DNA of 64,000 nt from an uncultured Collinsella sp. (GTDB lineage: Bacteria; Actinomycetota; Coriobacteriia; Coriobacteriales; Coriobacteriaceae), in the NCBI GenBank assembly GCA_900542085.1, contig UQMK01000001.1, forward strand, positions 1-64,000, written 5' to 3'. This document shows positions 8,160-15,933 of this stretch, piece after piece. Position 1 is the stretch's first letter. Each line of letters opens with the position of its first letter. The notes below the pieces were generated by a model. It searched no databases, was not told where the DNA came from, and saw only the letters and a list, made by a program, of their open reading frames with translations. The translations under genes and the position numbers were made by a program.

Positions 8160-9887
8160 ATGGCGAACGATAGTAAGACATGGCGGTGCGGAAAGTACGA
8201 GCTCAGCTTTGACCGCCCGCGCATCATGGGCGTCCTCAACGTGACGCCCGATTCGTTTAGCGATGGCGGGGAGCACTTCGACCCGGATGCCGCCATCGAG
8301 TACGGCCTGGCGATGCTCGACGCCGGCGCCGACATCATCGACGTGGGCGGCGAGTCCACGCGTCCTGGCTTTACCCCGGTCAACCCCGACGAGGAGGCTC
8401 GCCGCGTGCTGCCCGTGGTACGCGCGCTGGCCAAAGAGGGTGCCATCGTTTCGATCGACACGCGCCACGTGGCGGTTGCCAAGGCGGCCGTGCGCTGCGG
8501 CGCCTCGATTGTTAACGACGTGACGGGCTTCACCGACCCCAAGATGGTCGAGTTTGTCGCGACGAGCACCTGCGGCGTCATCGTGATGCATGCCGGTGAG
8601 GTCGCGGCGCCTACGCGCACGCATGCAACGGTGCAGCTCGATACCTCGGCCGCGGCGTTTGTTGCCGAAAAGGCGCGCGAGGCGGCCGCCGAGGCTGCGC
8701 GCGAGGCCGAGAAGCCTGCCCGCCGTCGCCGTGGCAAGTTGCTGGGCGAGCCCAAGCCCGAGGCAAAGCTCCCGGGTGGCGTGGTGCAGCCCTCGCTGCC
8801 GTTCGGCGATCCGGAGCCTGCACCCGAGCCTACGGACGAGCAGAAGCAGGAGGCACCGGCCGCCGAGCAGGCTATCCCTGTCGCCGAGGCCGTCGCGACC
8901 CCCGAGCCCGCGCCAGAGCCCAATGACCACCTGGCAGCCATGATGCGCCGCAGTGCCCGCCGCGAGGAAGCCTACGTGCCCACCTCTCAGCTCCGCCGCT
9001 TTACCCTGCCTGATTCGGCGCCCATCATGCGCCGTGTCATGGGCTTTCTGTCCGACCAGGCCCGCGCGCTTATCCATGCCGGCGTGTCGCGCGACCGCAT
9101 CTGCATCGATCCCGGTCCGGGCTTTGGCAAGACGGCCAACGAGGACATCGTCATCCAGCGCGAGACCGCCAAGATGGCGTCGCTGGGCTATCCGCTCATG
9201 TGCGCCGTGTCGCGCAAGCGCTTTGTGGGCGCCGTCTCGGGCGTGACCGAGGCCGCCGCGCGCGATGCCGCCACGTTTGGTGTGTGCCTGGGCGCTATCC
9301 AGGCCGGTGCCAACATCGTGCGCGTGCACGACGTCACCGGCTTTGCGCAGTTCCTGAACGGTTACTGGGCTGTCGCCAAGCCGCAGCCGCGCCGTGCGTT
9401 TGTGGCCGTGGGCTCCAATCTGGGGCATCGTTGCGACAACATCCGCGCCGCGCGCGACATGATCGCCGAGATTCCGCTCACCTGCGTGTCCAACTGCTCG
9501 CGCATCTACGAGAGCGAGCCGGCCTACGAGACGCGCCAGGATGCGTTTGCCAACGCCGTCATCGAGATCAAGACCGAGCTGGCGCCGTTGGTGCTGCTCG
9601 ACGAGCTTATGAAGATCGAGGCCGAGCTGGGGCGCGACCGCTCCAAGAAGGCCAAGGCCAACGGCCCGCGCACCATCGACCTGGACCTGCTGTGGATGGA
9701 TGGCGAGACCCACGGCGGCAAAAAGCTGCGCCTGCCGCATCCGCTGATCGGCGAGCGCGACTTTGTGCTGGTGCCGCTCGAGGACCTGATGCACGACCCG
9801 GCGCGGTTCTTCCGCTACAACGGTGTCGAGGTCAAGGAGCCCGAGGAACGTGTGGGCCATATCGTGGGCGAATTGGGGCGTATGTAG
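8160..9887 (+). CDS. folP-folK: Fused dihydropteroate synthase - HPPK with a large insertion
   Basis: This bifunctional 575-residue folate enzyme covers dihydropteroate synthase (about residues 20-400) and 6-hydroxymethyl-dihydropterin pyrophosphokinase (about 410-550). Synthase motifs are NVTPDSFSDGG, DVGGESTRPG, IDPGPGFGKT and SRKRFVG. Kinase motifs are VAVGSNLG and GPRTIDLDLLW. Between VIVMHAGE and the barrel helix before IDPGPGFGKT lies an extra stretch of about 140 residues (148-290). It is rich in Ala, Glu, Pro and Arg and probably disordered, and ordinary synthases lack it. The start at 8160 follows AGGAGG by six bases. The order folP-folK is the reverse of the usual enzyme order and of many fungal fusions. 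Confidence 0.93.
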   Translation: MANDSKTWRCGKYELSFDRPRIMGVLNVTPDSFSDGGEHFDPDAAIEYGLAMLDAGADIIDVGGESTRPGFTPVNPDEEARRVLPVVRALAKEGAIVSIDTRHVAVAKAAVRCGASIVNDVTGFTDPKMVEFVATSTCGVIVMHAGEVAAPTRTHATVQLDTSAAAFVAEKAREAAAEAAREAEKPARRRRGKLLGEPKPEAKLPGGVVQPSLPFGDPEPAPEPTDEQKQEAPAAEQAIPVAEAVATPEPAPEPNDHLAAMMRRSARREEAYVPTSQLRRFTLPDSAPIMRRVMGFLSDQARALIHAGVSRDRICIDPGPGFGKTANEDIVIQRETAKMASLGYPLMCAVSRKRFVGAVSGVTEAAARDAATFGVCLGAIQAGANIVRVHDVTGFAQFLNGYWAVAKPQPRRAFVAVGSNLGHRCDNIRAARDMIAEIPLTCVSNCSRIYESEPAYETRQDAFANAVIEIKTELAPLVLLDELMKIEAELGRDRSKKAKANGPRTIDLDLLWMDGETHGGKKLRLPHPLIGERDFVLVPLEDLMHDPARFFRYNGVEVKEPEERVGHIVGELGRM

Positions 9888-10589
9888 ATGATTGAGATGA
9901 ATGCTGTAGCCGTCGGTACCGAGCTTGACGCCGCGCGCGACGCGGGCCGCGAGGGTGCGTCCGCGGGCTGGTGCGCTTGGAGCGCGGGCGAGGCGTCGTT
10001 GACGTTTTCGCTGGTCATGCGCCCGGATGTGAATATGCATGCCTTCCACGGCCTGCCGTTTGTGGCGGCGATGGGCATGATGGACGCGCTCGTGGGCACA
10101 GCGTCGACGCCGGGCCTGGACCTTGCCGGCAAGGTGGGCATTGAGTGGCCGAGCAATATCGTGTGCGGCGCGCCCGCGTTCGAGACGTCGTTCGCGCGCG
10201 TCGCCGTCAACGGCGGCGCCGGTGCTGCGGGCATGTTCGGTGCCGTGACGGTGGATATTGAACGTTCGGCGCTGAGCGAGCTCGGTGTGGATGCGGCCGA
10301 CGAAGCGCTGGTCGAGGAGTTGGCTGCCGCCGTGCTGACCCGTGTGGACGCCTGGGCGGCTGTTGCCAACACGCCGCAGGGCGCTGCCGGTCCGCTGGCC
10401 CCCGTGTTGGGCGAGTACTTCGACATGGTGCCGCTGCTGGGTCGCCAAGTTGCGGCGGTGTCGCCCAGCGGTTTGCCGCTTGCGGTTGGTGTATTTGCGG
10501 GCCTGGACATCTGGGGTCGTGCGACCATCAAGACCGATGCCGGCGAGCAGGAGTTTCCGCCCGAGGCCGTACGGATTCGCGGGCTGTAA
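9888..10589 (+). CDS. Biotin/lipoate protein ligase-like domain protein
   Basis: This 233-residue protein starts on the base after the folP-folK stop codon and so is very probably cotranslated with it. SLTFSLVMRP near residue 36 and GIEWPSNIVCG near residue 85 line up with the biotin-ligase patterns (SLLLRP and KWPNDV). A small C-terminal beta domain is suggested by the end of the protein. The usual Gly-Arg-Gly loop that binds biotinyl-AMP is absent (CAWSAGEAS is in its place), and the catalytic Lys of KWPND is replaced by Glu. It may therefore be a non-catalytic relative or act on another cofactor. The family call is an inference from pattern. Confidence 0.5.
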   Translation: MIEMNAVAVGTELDAARDAGREGASAGWCAWSAGEASLTFSLVMRPDVNMHAFHGLPFVAAMGMMDALVGTASTPGLDLAGKVGIEWPSNIVCGAPAFETSFARVAVNGGAGAAGMFGAVTVDIERSALSELGVDAADEALVEELAAAVLTRVDAWAAVANTPQGAAGPLAPVLGEYFDMVPLLGRQVAAVSPSGLPLAVGVFAGLDIWGRATIKTDAGEQEFPPEAVRIRGL

Positions 10590-10624
10590 CGCGAGGCGCC
10601 AGCGCTCAAAGATAACGATGACAA

Positions 10625-10662
10625 CAGAAGCCCTTCTCGGCTTGCACCGGGGAGGGCTTCTG
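10625..10662 (+). terminator. Terminator-like hairpin after the folP-folK operon
   Basis: Inverted arms (AGAAGCCCTT / GAGGGCTTCT, one wobble) surround a 17-base loop 36 bases after the last stop codon. There is no clear T-run after it, so it may rely on the stem alone. Confidence 0.5.
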
Positions 10663-10691
10663 CGTGACCCGAGAGAATAGCCGCGTCGGTC

Positions 10692-10732
10692 CTATTCCTC
10701 AAAATTGAAAATTTTTCGGTTTTGAGGAATAG
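10692..10732. repeat. Perfect 13-bp inverted repeat
   Basis: CTATTCCTCAAAA and its exact complement surround a 15-base A/T-rich loop between two convergent genes (biotin-ligase-like and coaX). On the minus strand it lies beyond the coaX stop codon and could end that transcript. No long T-run is present. Confidence 0.6.
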
Positions 10733-10788
10733 ACTTGGCGAACGTTTGCGGGGCTGTGACATCGGGCGTGCTCGACTTAAGCCCCGTC

Positions 10789-11562
10789 TTACCCCAGCTC
10801 CTGCATGCGGCGGTAGATTTCGCAGATACCCTTGATGGTGAGCTGTCCATCGACCACGTCGAAGGCATCGGTCGAATCGGCGACGATGCCGGCGAGACCG
10901 CCCGTGGCGATAACGGTGGCGTCCTCGCGGCCCAGCTCGCGCTTCATGCGCGCGACCAAGCCCTCGGTCATGGCGGCGGCGCCCGTTACGGCGCCGACCT
11001 TGATGCACTCCTCGGTATCGCGGCCGATGGCGTGCTCCGGCGCCTCGAGCGGAACGCTGGCGAGCTTGGCGGCACGGGCGGCAAGCGCGTCCATGGAGAT
11101 GCGGATGCCCGGCGCGATCGCTCCGCCAATGTAATAACCGTCCTTATCGATGACGTCGATATTGGTCGCGGTGCCAAAGTCCACCACGATTGCCGGGGCG
11201 CCGTAGAAGGTCTCGGCCGCAACGGCGTTGGCGACGCGATCGGCACCCACGGCCTGAGGGCGCGCCGCACGCAGCTTGGTTACGGCGGCCGTCTGCGGCC
11301 CGATAACGACGGCGTCCGCCGCGATGCGGTCGGCCACGGCGTGCCACTCGCGCGAGAGCTGCGGCACCACGCCGGCAAAGGCGATCGCGTCGACCGCGTC
11401 GAGCGAAAGGCCGTACATCTTAAAGAAACCCATCAGGCGCACGTGGATCTCGTCGGCGGTATAGGAGCGGTCGGTGGGCATGCGCCACGACTGCACCAGC
11501 TCGTCTCCGTCAAACAGGCCCATGGCCGTCTGCGTGTTTCCCATATCGATAGCGAGCAGCAT
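10789..11562 (-). CDS. coaX: Type III pantothenate kinase
   Basis: This 257-residue protein of the ASKHA fold catalyses the first step of coenzyme A synthesis. N-terminal LLAIDMGNTQTAMGLF is the phosphate-binding motif. VVDFGTATNIDVID and GGAIAPGIRISMDAL are further family hallmarks, and GRDTEECIKVGAV follows. The ATG at 11562 is preceded by GGGAG; an alternative ATG lies seven codons upstream. An open frame continues upstream through the tRNA gene, but that part is plainly not coding. Confidence 0.95.
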   Translation of the reverse strand: MLLAIDMGNTQTAMGLFDGDELVQSWRMPTDRSYTADEIHVRLMGFFKMYGLSLDAVDAIAFAGVVPQLSREWHAVADRIAADAVVIGPQTAAVTKLRAARPQAVGADRVANAVAAETFYGAPAIVVDFGTATNIDVIDKDGYYIGGAIAPGIRISMDALAARAAKLASVPLEAPEHAIGRDTEECIKVGAVTGAAAMTEGLVARMKRELGREDATVIATGGLAGIVADSTDAFDVVDGQLTIKGICEIYRRMQELG

Positions 11563-11698
11563 GTCTACTCCCGGTGTTGGCATAAAAGGACGCGCACCAT
11601 TGTATACGCGCCGTCGACGGCGCTCGGCTGCGATTCGGTTACAGTGATATGGGCTGAGGGGTTTAAATATGAAGGAATTATGCTCTACGAGATTTTCC

Positions 11699-11727
11699 TT
11701 GCCGTTTACCGAACTCCCACGTAATAT
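11699..11727 (+). promoter_or_regulatory. Promoter of the initiator tRNA gene
   Basis: A -35 box TTGCCG (11699-11704) and a -10 box TAATAT (11722-11727) are separated by 17 bases and lie about 30 bases before the tRNA. Spacing and position are what a housekeeping sigma factor would need. Confidence 0.6.
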
Positions 11728-11758
11728 TCTTTCTTGCGCACATGAGGCGCCCAGACAT

Positions 11759-11835
11759 TGCGGGGTGGAGCAGTCTGGTAGCTCGCCGGGCTCATAACCC
11801 GGAGGTCGTAGGTTCAAATCCTGCCCCCGCGACCA
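11759..11835 (+). tRNA. tRNA-fMet (initiator, anticodon CAU)
   Basis: The 77-base cloverleaf has a 3' CCA encoded. The anticodon loop CTCATAA sits on a stem with three consecutive G-C pairs (GGG/CCC), a mark of initiator tRNA. The first acceptor position does not form a Watson-Crick pair, another initiator feature, and the T-arm GGTTCAAATCC is canonical. Confidence 0.96.
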
Positions 11836-11844
11836 AGAACTTGC

Positions 11845-11875
11845 AGCTCGTCGGTCAAGCCGGCGAGCTTTTTTG
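11845..11875 (+). terminator. Intrinsic terminator after tRNA-fMet
   Basis: The hairpin AGCTCGTCGG / CCGGCGAGCT, allowing one mismatch, is followed directly by a run of six Ts. It begins ten bases after the tRNA CCA end. Confidence 0.85.
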
Positions 11876-11924
11876 TTATCCCGGGATCGTTTCTTCGGTT
11901 CAATTCTCAGCCTCTCAATCAAAG

Positions 11925-12303
11925 ATCTCGATCTGTAACACCAAGACCCGATTTGGGCGGCTAGGTGTTACAGATCGAGATATACCGGCGGTTTGGGCCG
12001 CGTTTGTCTAAATCTGTAACACGAGGGACGGATTTTGCCGGGCAGCTGTTACAGATTGAGATTTTCTAGCAGGCGGGTCCCGTTTGTCTTGATCCGTAAC
12101 ATCTGGGGCCCATTTTGCCGAGTAACTGTTACAGAGTGAGATCTTTCGGCAGGCTAGATTGGTTTGTCTCGATCTGTAACAGGTAGGGGCCAAAAGTGGG
12201 CCTAGCTGTTACAGACCGAGATTGTTGAGGATGTGTTGAGAGGAATGTCTCGATCTGTAACAGTAAGACCCGGTTTTGCCGAGTGGTTGTTACAGATTGA
12301 GAC
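11925..12303. repeat. Five tandem stem-loops with an 80-81-bp period
   Basis: Five copies of an inverted repeat start at 11925, 12006, 12086, 12166 and 12247. Each has 16-base arms and exactly 25 bases of loop, separated by about 24 bases. The arm core TGTAACA/TGTTACA is invariant; the outer arm (ATCTCGATC type) varies slightly, and the first copy is a perfect palindrome. Loop and spacer sequences differ between copies but share a TTTTGCCG-like piece. No coding frame is convincing here. The array occupies most of the 600 bases between the tRNA terminator and the flavin reductase gene. Confidence 0.9.
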
Positions 12304-12444
12304 AAACCGACGGGCCGTCCCGCCCCATCCACCTGCCGCCACCTGATATTCGCCGATTTTCGTTGTGCCGCTGTACCCCCATGCCATATCCTCTAGACAA
12401 CTACGCGGCATCATCGCCGCCGCGCCTACAAGAGAGGAATGTCC

Positions 12445-14475
12445 ATGACCGCACCTGCATCCAAACTGCTCCAGCCCATTACGGTTGGCCCCCTTGAGCT
12501 CAAGAACCGCATTATGTTCCCGCCGCTGACCACCGGCTACGAGGAGCGCGACGGTTCCATTGGCGAGCGCAGCCTGGCTTTTTACGAGCGCCTGGCCCGT
12601 GGCGGCGTGAGCTACATCGTCATCGGCGACGTCGCCCCCGTTATGACCGCGAGCCCCACGCCCAAGCTGGCGACTGACGCCCAGATCCCCACGTTTAAGG
12701 CGCTGGCCGACGCCGTCCACAAGCACGGTGCCAAGGTCGCGCTGCAGCTGTTCCACCCCGAGTACGACGTGCCCGGCGTCGGCCGCATGGTCATGGGATC
12801 CATGGCCGCCGCCAAGGCCGCGCAGGAAGCCAAGGCCGCCGGTGACGAGGAGGCCTTTGCCGCCAAGATGGCCGAGTCCAACGAGATCCGCAAGCAGGCA
12901 TACGCCAAGCTGCACCACGACATGCAGCACTTTGTGAACGAGGCGAGCGTAGAGCAGCTCACCCAGATCAAGGAGGCCATCGCCGCCTCGGCCGCCCGCG
13001 CGCAGCAGGCCGGAATCGACGCCATCGAGGTCCACGGCGACCGCCTGGTGGGTTCGCTGTGCTCGGCCATCCTCAACAAGCGCACCGACGAGTACGGTGG
13101 CTCGTTCGAGAACCGCGTTCGCTATGCGCTCGAGGTCGTCGCTGCCATTAAGGAAGCCGCGCCGCAGCTGATGGTGGAGTACAAGCTCCCTGTGATTATG
13201 GAGAACCCCGACGGCACGCCGCGCGGCAAGGGCGGCCTGCAGCCCGACGAGGCCTGCGAATTTGCCAAGCTGCTCGAGGGTGCGGGCATCGACATGATCC
13301 AGGTCGCGCAGGCCAACCACACCGGCAACATGGGCGACACCATTCCGCCCATGGGCGCCATGCCCTACAACTGGACGCTGCCCGTGGCCGAGCGCGTCAA
13401 AGCCCTGGTCTCCGTGCCGGTGGCAACCGTCGGTCGTGTTGTCTCGGTCGAGGCCGGCGAGAAGATTCTGGAAGACGGCGCGGCCGACATCATTGCCTAT
13501 GGCCGCTCGCTCATGTGCGACCCCGACATTGCGCTGAAGGCCGCCACGGGTGAGCCCATCCGCGAGTGCCTCAACTGCAACAAGGGCTGCGTCGATGCGA
13601 TTCAAAACCGCAAGTACATCTCGTGCGTGCTCAATGCCGAGAACGGCGACGAGGCGACCATCGCCATCAAGCCGGGCGAGGGCGACAAGAAGATCGCCGT
13701 GGTGGGCGGCGGTATTGCTGGCCTGGAGGCCGCACGCGTGGCGGCCAAGCGCGGCTACGATGTGACCGTCTACGAGGCGAGCGACCATCTGGGCGGCCAG
13801 ATTGTGCTGGCGGCCGCGCCCCCGCGCAAGGACGAGATCATGCGCTCGGTCGAGTACTACGAGAAGATTCTGCCCGGCCTGGGCGTGAAGGTTGAGCTCA
13901 ACCATGCCGCTACCGCCGAGGACCTCAACGCCGCCGACGCCGCGATTGTGGCCGTGGGCGCGCACGACGTGGTCATCCCCGTTCCGGGTGCCGACTCGGA
14001 GAAGGTCGTCTCGAGCTGGGACGTGCTGGCCGGCAAGGTGGAGCTTACGGGCCGCGTCGCCGTCATTGGCGGCGGCCTGGTGGGCACCGAGACTGCCGAG
14101 TACCTGCTGCAGCACGGCTGCGAGGTGGCGATCGTGGAGATGCTCGACAAGATTGCCGCAGGCGAGTCCGACACCATTCTGCCGCTGATCATGAGCGACT
14201 TTGCAGAGCACAACGTGGAGCAGCACGTGAAGACCCGCTTGACCGCCATTACCGACGAGGGCGTGGAGGCCGTGCGCACTGCCGAGGACGGCGCCGAGGA
14301 GCCGGTGAAGATCGCCTGCGATTACGTGGTGATGGCCGTGGGCTCCAAGGCCAACGCGTTTGACCTGGACGGCGTGACGGTACCCGTGACCTACGTGGGC
14401 GACTGCTCGGGCGAGCGCACCGCCGACATCGCGAGCGCCATTCGCACGGCGTATCACGCGGCCAACGAGCTGTAG
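12445..14475 (+). CDS. Old-yellow-enzyme-type FMN / 4Fe-4S / FAD enoate reductase
   Basis: This 676-residue protein has the architecture of 2,4-dienoyl-CoA reductase and of the gut-bacterial BaiCD/BaiH and isoflavone reductases. An FMN TIM barrel (about 5-360) is followed by the Fe-S cluster motif C-x2-C-x3-C-x11-C (Cys375, 378, 382, 394). Then come an FAD-binding fold (GGGIAGLEAA near 421) and an NAD(P)H-binding fold (GGGLVGTETAEYL). The usual barrel motif with a His pair (H-x-AHGYL) reads EVHGDRLVGS, so the second His and Tyr are missing. A charged Ala-rich insertion lies at about 118-160. The start at 12445 is set by GAGAGG seven bases upstream; ATG 12439 is too close. The substrate is unknown. 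Confidence 0.88.
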   Translation: MTAPASKLLQPITVGPLELKNRIMFPPLTTGYEERDGSIGERSLAFYERLARGGVSYIVIGDVAPVMTASPTPKLATDAQIPTFKALADAVHKHGAKVALQLFHPEYDVPGVGRMVMGSMAAAKAAQEAKAAGDEEAFAAKMAESNEIRKQAYAKLHHDMQHFVNEASVEQLTQIKEAIAASAARAQQAGIDAIEVHGDRLVGSLCSAILNKRTDEYGGSFENRVRYALEVVAAIKEAAPQLMVEYKLPVIMENPDGTPRGKGGLQPDEACEFAKLLEGAGIDMIQVAQANHTGNMGDTIPPMGAMPYNWTLPVAERVKALVSVPVATVGRVVSVEAGEKILEDGAADIIAYGRSLMCDPDIALKAATGEPIRECLNCNKGCVDAIQNRKYISCVLNAENGDEATIAIKPGEGDKKIAVVGGGIAGLEAARVAAKRGYDVTVYEASDHLGGQIVLAAAPPRKDEIMRSVEYYEKILPGLGVKVELNHAATAEDLNAADAAIVAVGAHDVVIPVPGADSEKVVSSWDVLAGKVELTGRVAVIGGGLVGTETAEYLLQHGCEVAIVEMLDKIAAGESDTILPLIMSDFAEHNVEQHVKTRLTAITDEGVEAVRTAEDGAEEPVKIACDYVVMAVGSKANAFDLDGVTVPVTYVGDCSGERTADIASAIRTAYHAANEL

Positions 14476-14503
14476 CCGAGAAAGCCATCGCGTATTGAGT
14501 GGA

Positions 14504-14537
14504 CGGGGAGTGCCGTATCGGTGCTCCCCGCCTTTTT
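14504..14537 (+). terminator. Intrinsic terminator after the enoate reductase
   Basis: Arms GGGGAG and CTCCCC surround a 13-base loop and are followed by CGCC and a run of five Ts, about 30 bases after the stop codon. Confidence 0.8.
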
Positions 14538-14569
14538 GTCGATAAGAGTGCCTCTGACCAGCGGGTTCA

Positions 14570-14661
14570 GAAAATCCGAATCTTGAGCACCCGAAAATCC
14601 GAATCCTCAGAACATGAAAATCCGAATCGCTAACACCCGAAAATCCGAATTTGGTGCAAGG
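14570..14661. repeat. 23-bp tandem repeat, four copies
   Basis: The 12-mer GAAAATCCGAAT occurs at 14570, 14593, 14616 and 14639, spaced exactly 23 bases apart each time. The 11-base remainder of each unit is less conserved. The array lies in the gap of about 430 bases between the reductase and the surface-protein cluster and contains no credible gene. Confidence 0.85.
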
Positions 14662-14666
14662 GGATT

Positions 14667-14727
14667 GGCGCAAGTGGTCATGTTTGTTTGCGCCATGTTG
14701 GCACGAAGTAACCTGACCACTTGCACC
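14667..14727. repeat. 14-bp inverted repeat, possible operator or hairpin
   Basis: GGCGCAAGTGGTCA and TGACCACTTGCACC are complementary except for one position, with 33 bases between them. The element directly follows the 23-bp tandem repeat and precedes the surface cluster by 180 bases. The rest of this gap (14728-14907) is A/T-rich and probably holds the cluster's promoter, but I see no convincing box pair. Confidence 0.6.
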
Positions 14728-14907
14728 AAGGGTTTGACTTTTAAGACATCATTAAGGTTTGCGTTGTGGAGCAAACCGCAGGTCAATGCTATTCTTTTAC
14801 CTTATCGTATGGTGTTGTATTCTGCCTGAATTCTCTACCTGCGAACAACAGACAAACGCGACCGAGCGGAAAGGATGGCACGCCCGCAAGCAGGGCAAGC
14901 GTAAGCG

Positions 14908-15933
14908 ATGAGTGGCATGGACCGACATAACGAGCTCCAGCAGCACAAGACGGCGGTCGAGTACCGCCAAGCTGCCGACGAGCACGTGCGGACCCTCAAG
15001 GATTTCTGGAAGGATTTCCTGGTGAGCGGTCTGTTTGTGCTGGCCGCCATCGTCGCTATCTTTGCGTGCCTGGCCTGGTTTGCCGCGAACAATCGAGTGA
15101 GCGCCACGGGGAGTACGATCGGGGCCAAAGCCGCGCGCTATAGCCTTACCGCCGCAGGCGAAGGCGACGACGGCGCCCATGTGGGCTATTACGAGCGCAC
15201 GGACGCCGAAAAGCAAAACATTGCGAAGCTCGATACGACCGACGCCATGACGGTAACGCTCGGCTCCAACCTCAACAACGAGTCCGCTGGCTCCCTGTAT
15301 CCGGGTGCCCGTGGCAAGATTACGTTTACGGTGACGCCGCTGGTGGATGACCTGAACGGGGTCACGATCAACTTGTCGCGCGTGCTTAAAGTCACGGGCA
15401 ATGACGTTGTTGGGGACGGGGGAACGCTGGCGCCCGAGGCAGCGACGCTCCTTGGCTTGGTTAAGGGCCATGTATTGTTCTTTACGAGCTGCGACCAGAA
15501 CGGGTATTACTCGGGCCGCGTGGTTGATAGCAAGATCGAGATTCCCAGGAAAGCATTTTGCGAAAACGGCGATGTGACCAAGCCAACGAACAAACCCGTC
15601 ACCATCAATCTGTACTGGGTATGGCCGGAGTACTTTCAGAACTTCGTCCTTATCGGCAACACGAATTACTACAAGAATCTGTTTGCGGCGGCGGGCGACG
15701 CAAAGTCTGACTACGGCGCTCTGCAGGCGGACATGAACGAGCATAAAGCGAACTACTTCTATGGCGCGGCAAACGGCACAAGTGCTGCCAACGCCCCCGC
15801 GGTTTCGTCTAGCATGTCCTTCAGCGACACCGCCATCTGCTCGGCGCTGTACAACAATGCCGACGAGCAGATCGGCAATAAGGTCAAATACATCCAACTT
15901 AGAATTAGCGCTCAGGAGGGCGTGAGCTCATGA
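14908..15933 (+). CDS. Single-pass membrane-anchored surface protein, cluster gene 1
   Basis: I do not recognise a named family. The 341-residue protein has a short charged N-terminus, one membrane helix (about 37-60) and a long extracytoplasmic part rich in Asn, Thr and Gly. The helix ends in LAWFAANNRVSATGSTIG. A similar junction (WFA..N.V.A) is common in small TasA/camelysin-like envelope proteins of gut bacteria, but that link is weak. No Cys pair, sortase signal or enzyme motif is visible. Its stop overlaps the start of the next gene (ATGA), so the two are one transcription unit. The ribosome-binding site of the ATG at 14908 is poor, and an in-frame stop at 14899 excludes an earlier start. 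Confidence 0.7.
   Translation: MSGMDRHNELQQHKTAVEYRQAADEHVRTLKDFWKDFLVSGLFVLAAIVAIFACLAWFAANNRVSATGSTIGAKAARYSLTAAGEGDDGAHVGYYERTDAEKQNIAKLDTTDAMTVTLGSNLNNESAGSLYPGARGKITFTVTPLVDDLNGVTINLSRVLKVTGNDVVGDGGTLAPEAATLLGLVKGHVLFFTSCDQNGYYSGRVVDSKIEIPRKAFCENGDVTKPTNKPVTINLYWVWPEYFQNFVLIGNTNYYKNLFAAAGDAKSDYGALQADMNEHKANYFYGAANGTSAANAPAVSSSMSFSDTAICSALYNNADEQIGNKVKYIQLRISAQEGVSS

Noticed and set aside
7962..10448. An 828-codon frame antisense to the sirtuin, folP-folK and the ligase-like gene
   Set aside because: The plus strand carries well-recognised enzyme motifs throughout; the minus translation is His/Arg/Gly-rich with no domain.
11563..11922. N-terminal extension of coaX through the tRNA gene
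   Set aside because: The translation over the tRNA is the familiar artefact of reading a tRNA antisense, and coaX has a good start at 11562.
11925..12303. CRISPR array
   Set aside because: The repeated parts are inverted arms of hairpins, the units diverge, the spacing is 80 bases, and no cas gene is near.
12202..14673. An 823-codon frame antisense to the flavin reductase
   Set aside because: The sense strand has complete cofactor motifs; the antisense product has none and begins inside the tandem repeats.
14875..14901. Nine-codon leader peptide before the surface cluster
   Set aside because: It has an ATG next to AAAGG and a stop, but the spacing is wrong, and nothing suggests attenuation or coupling.
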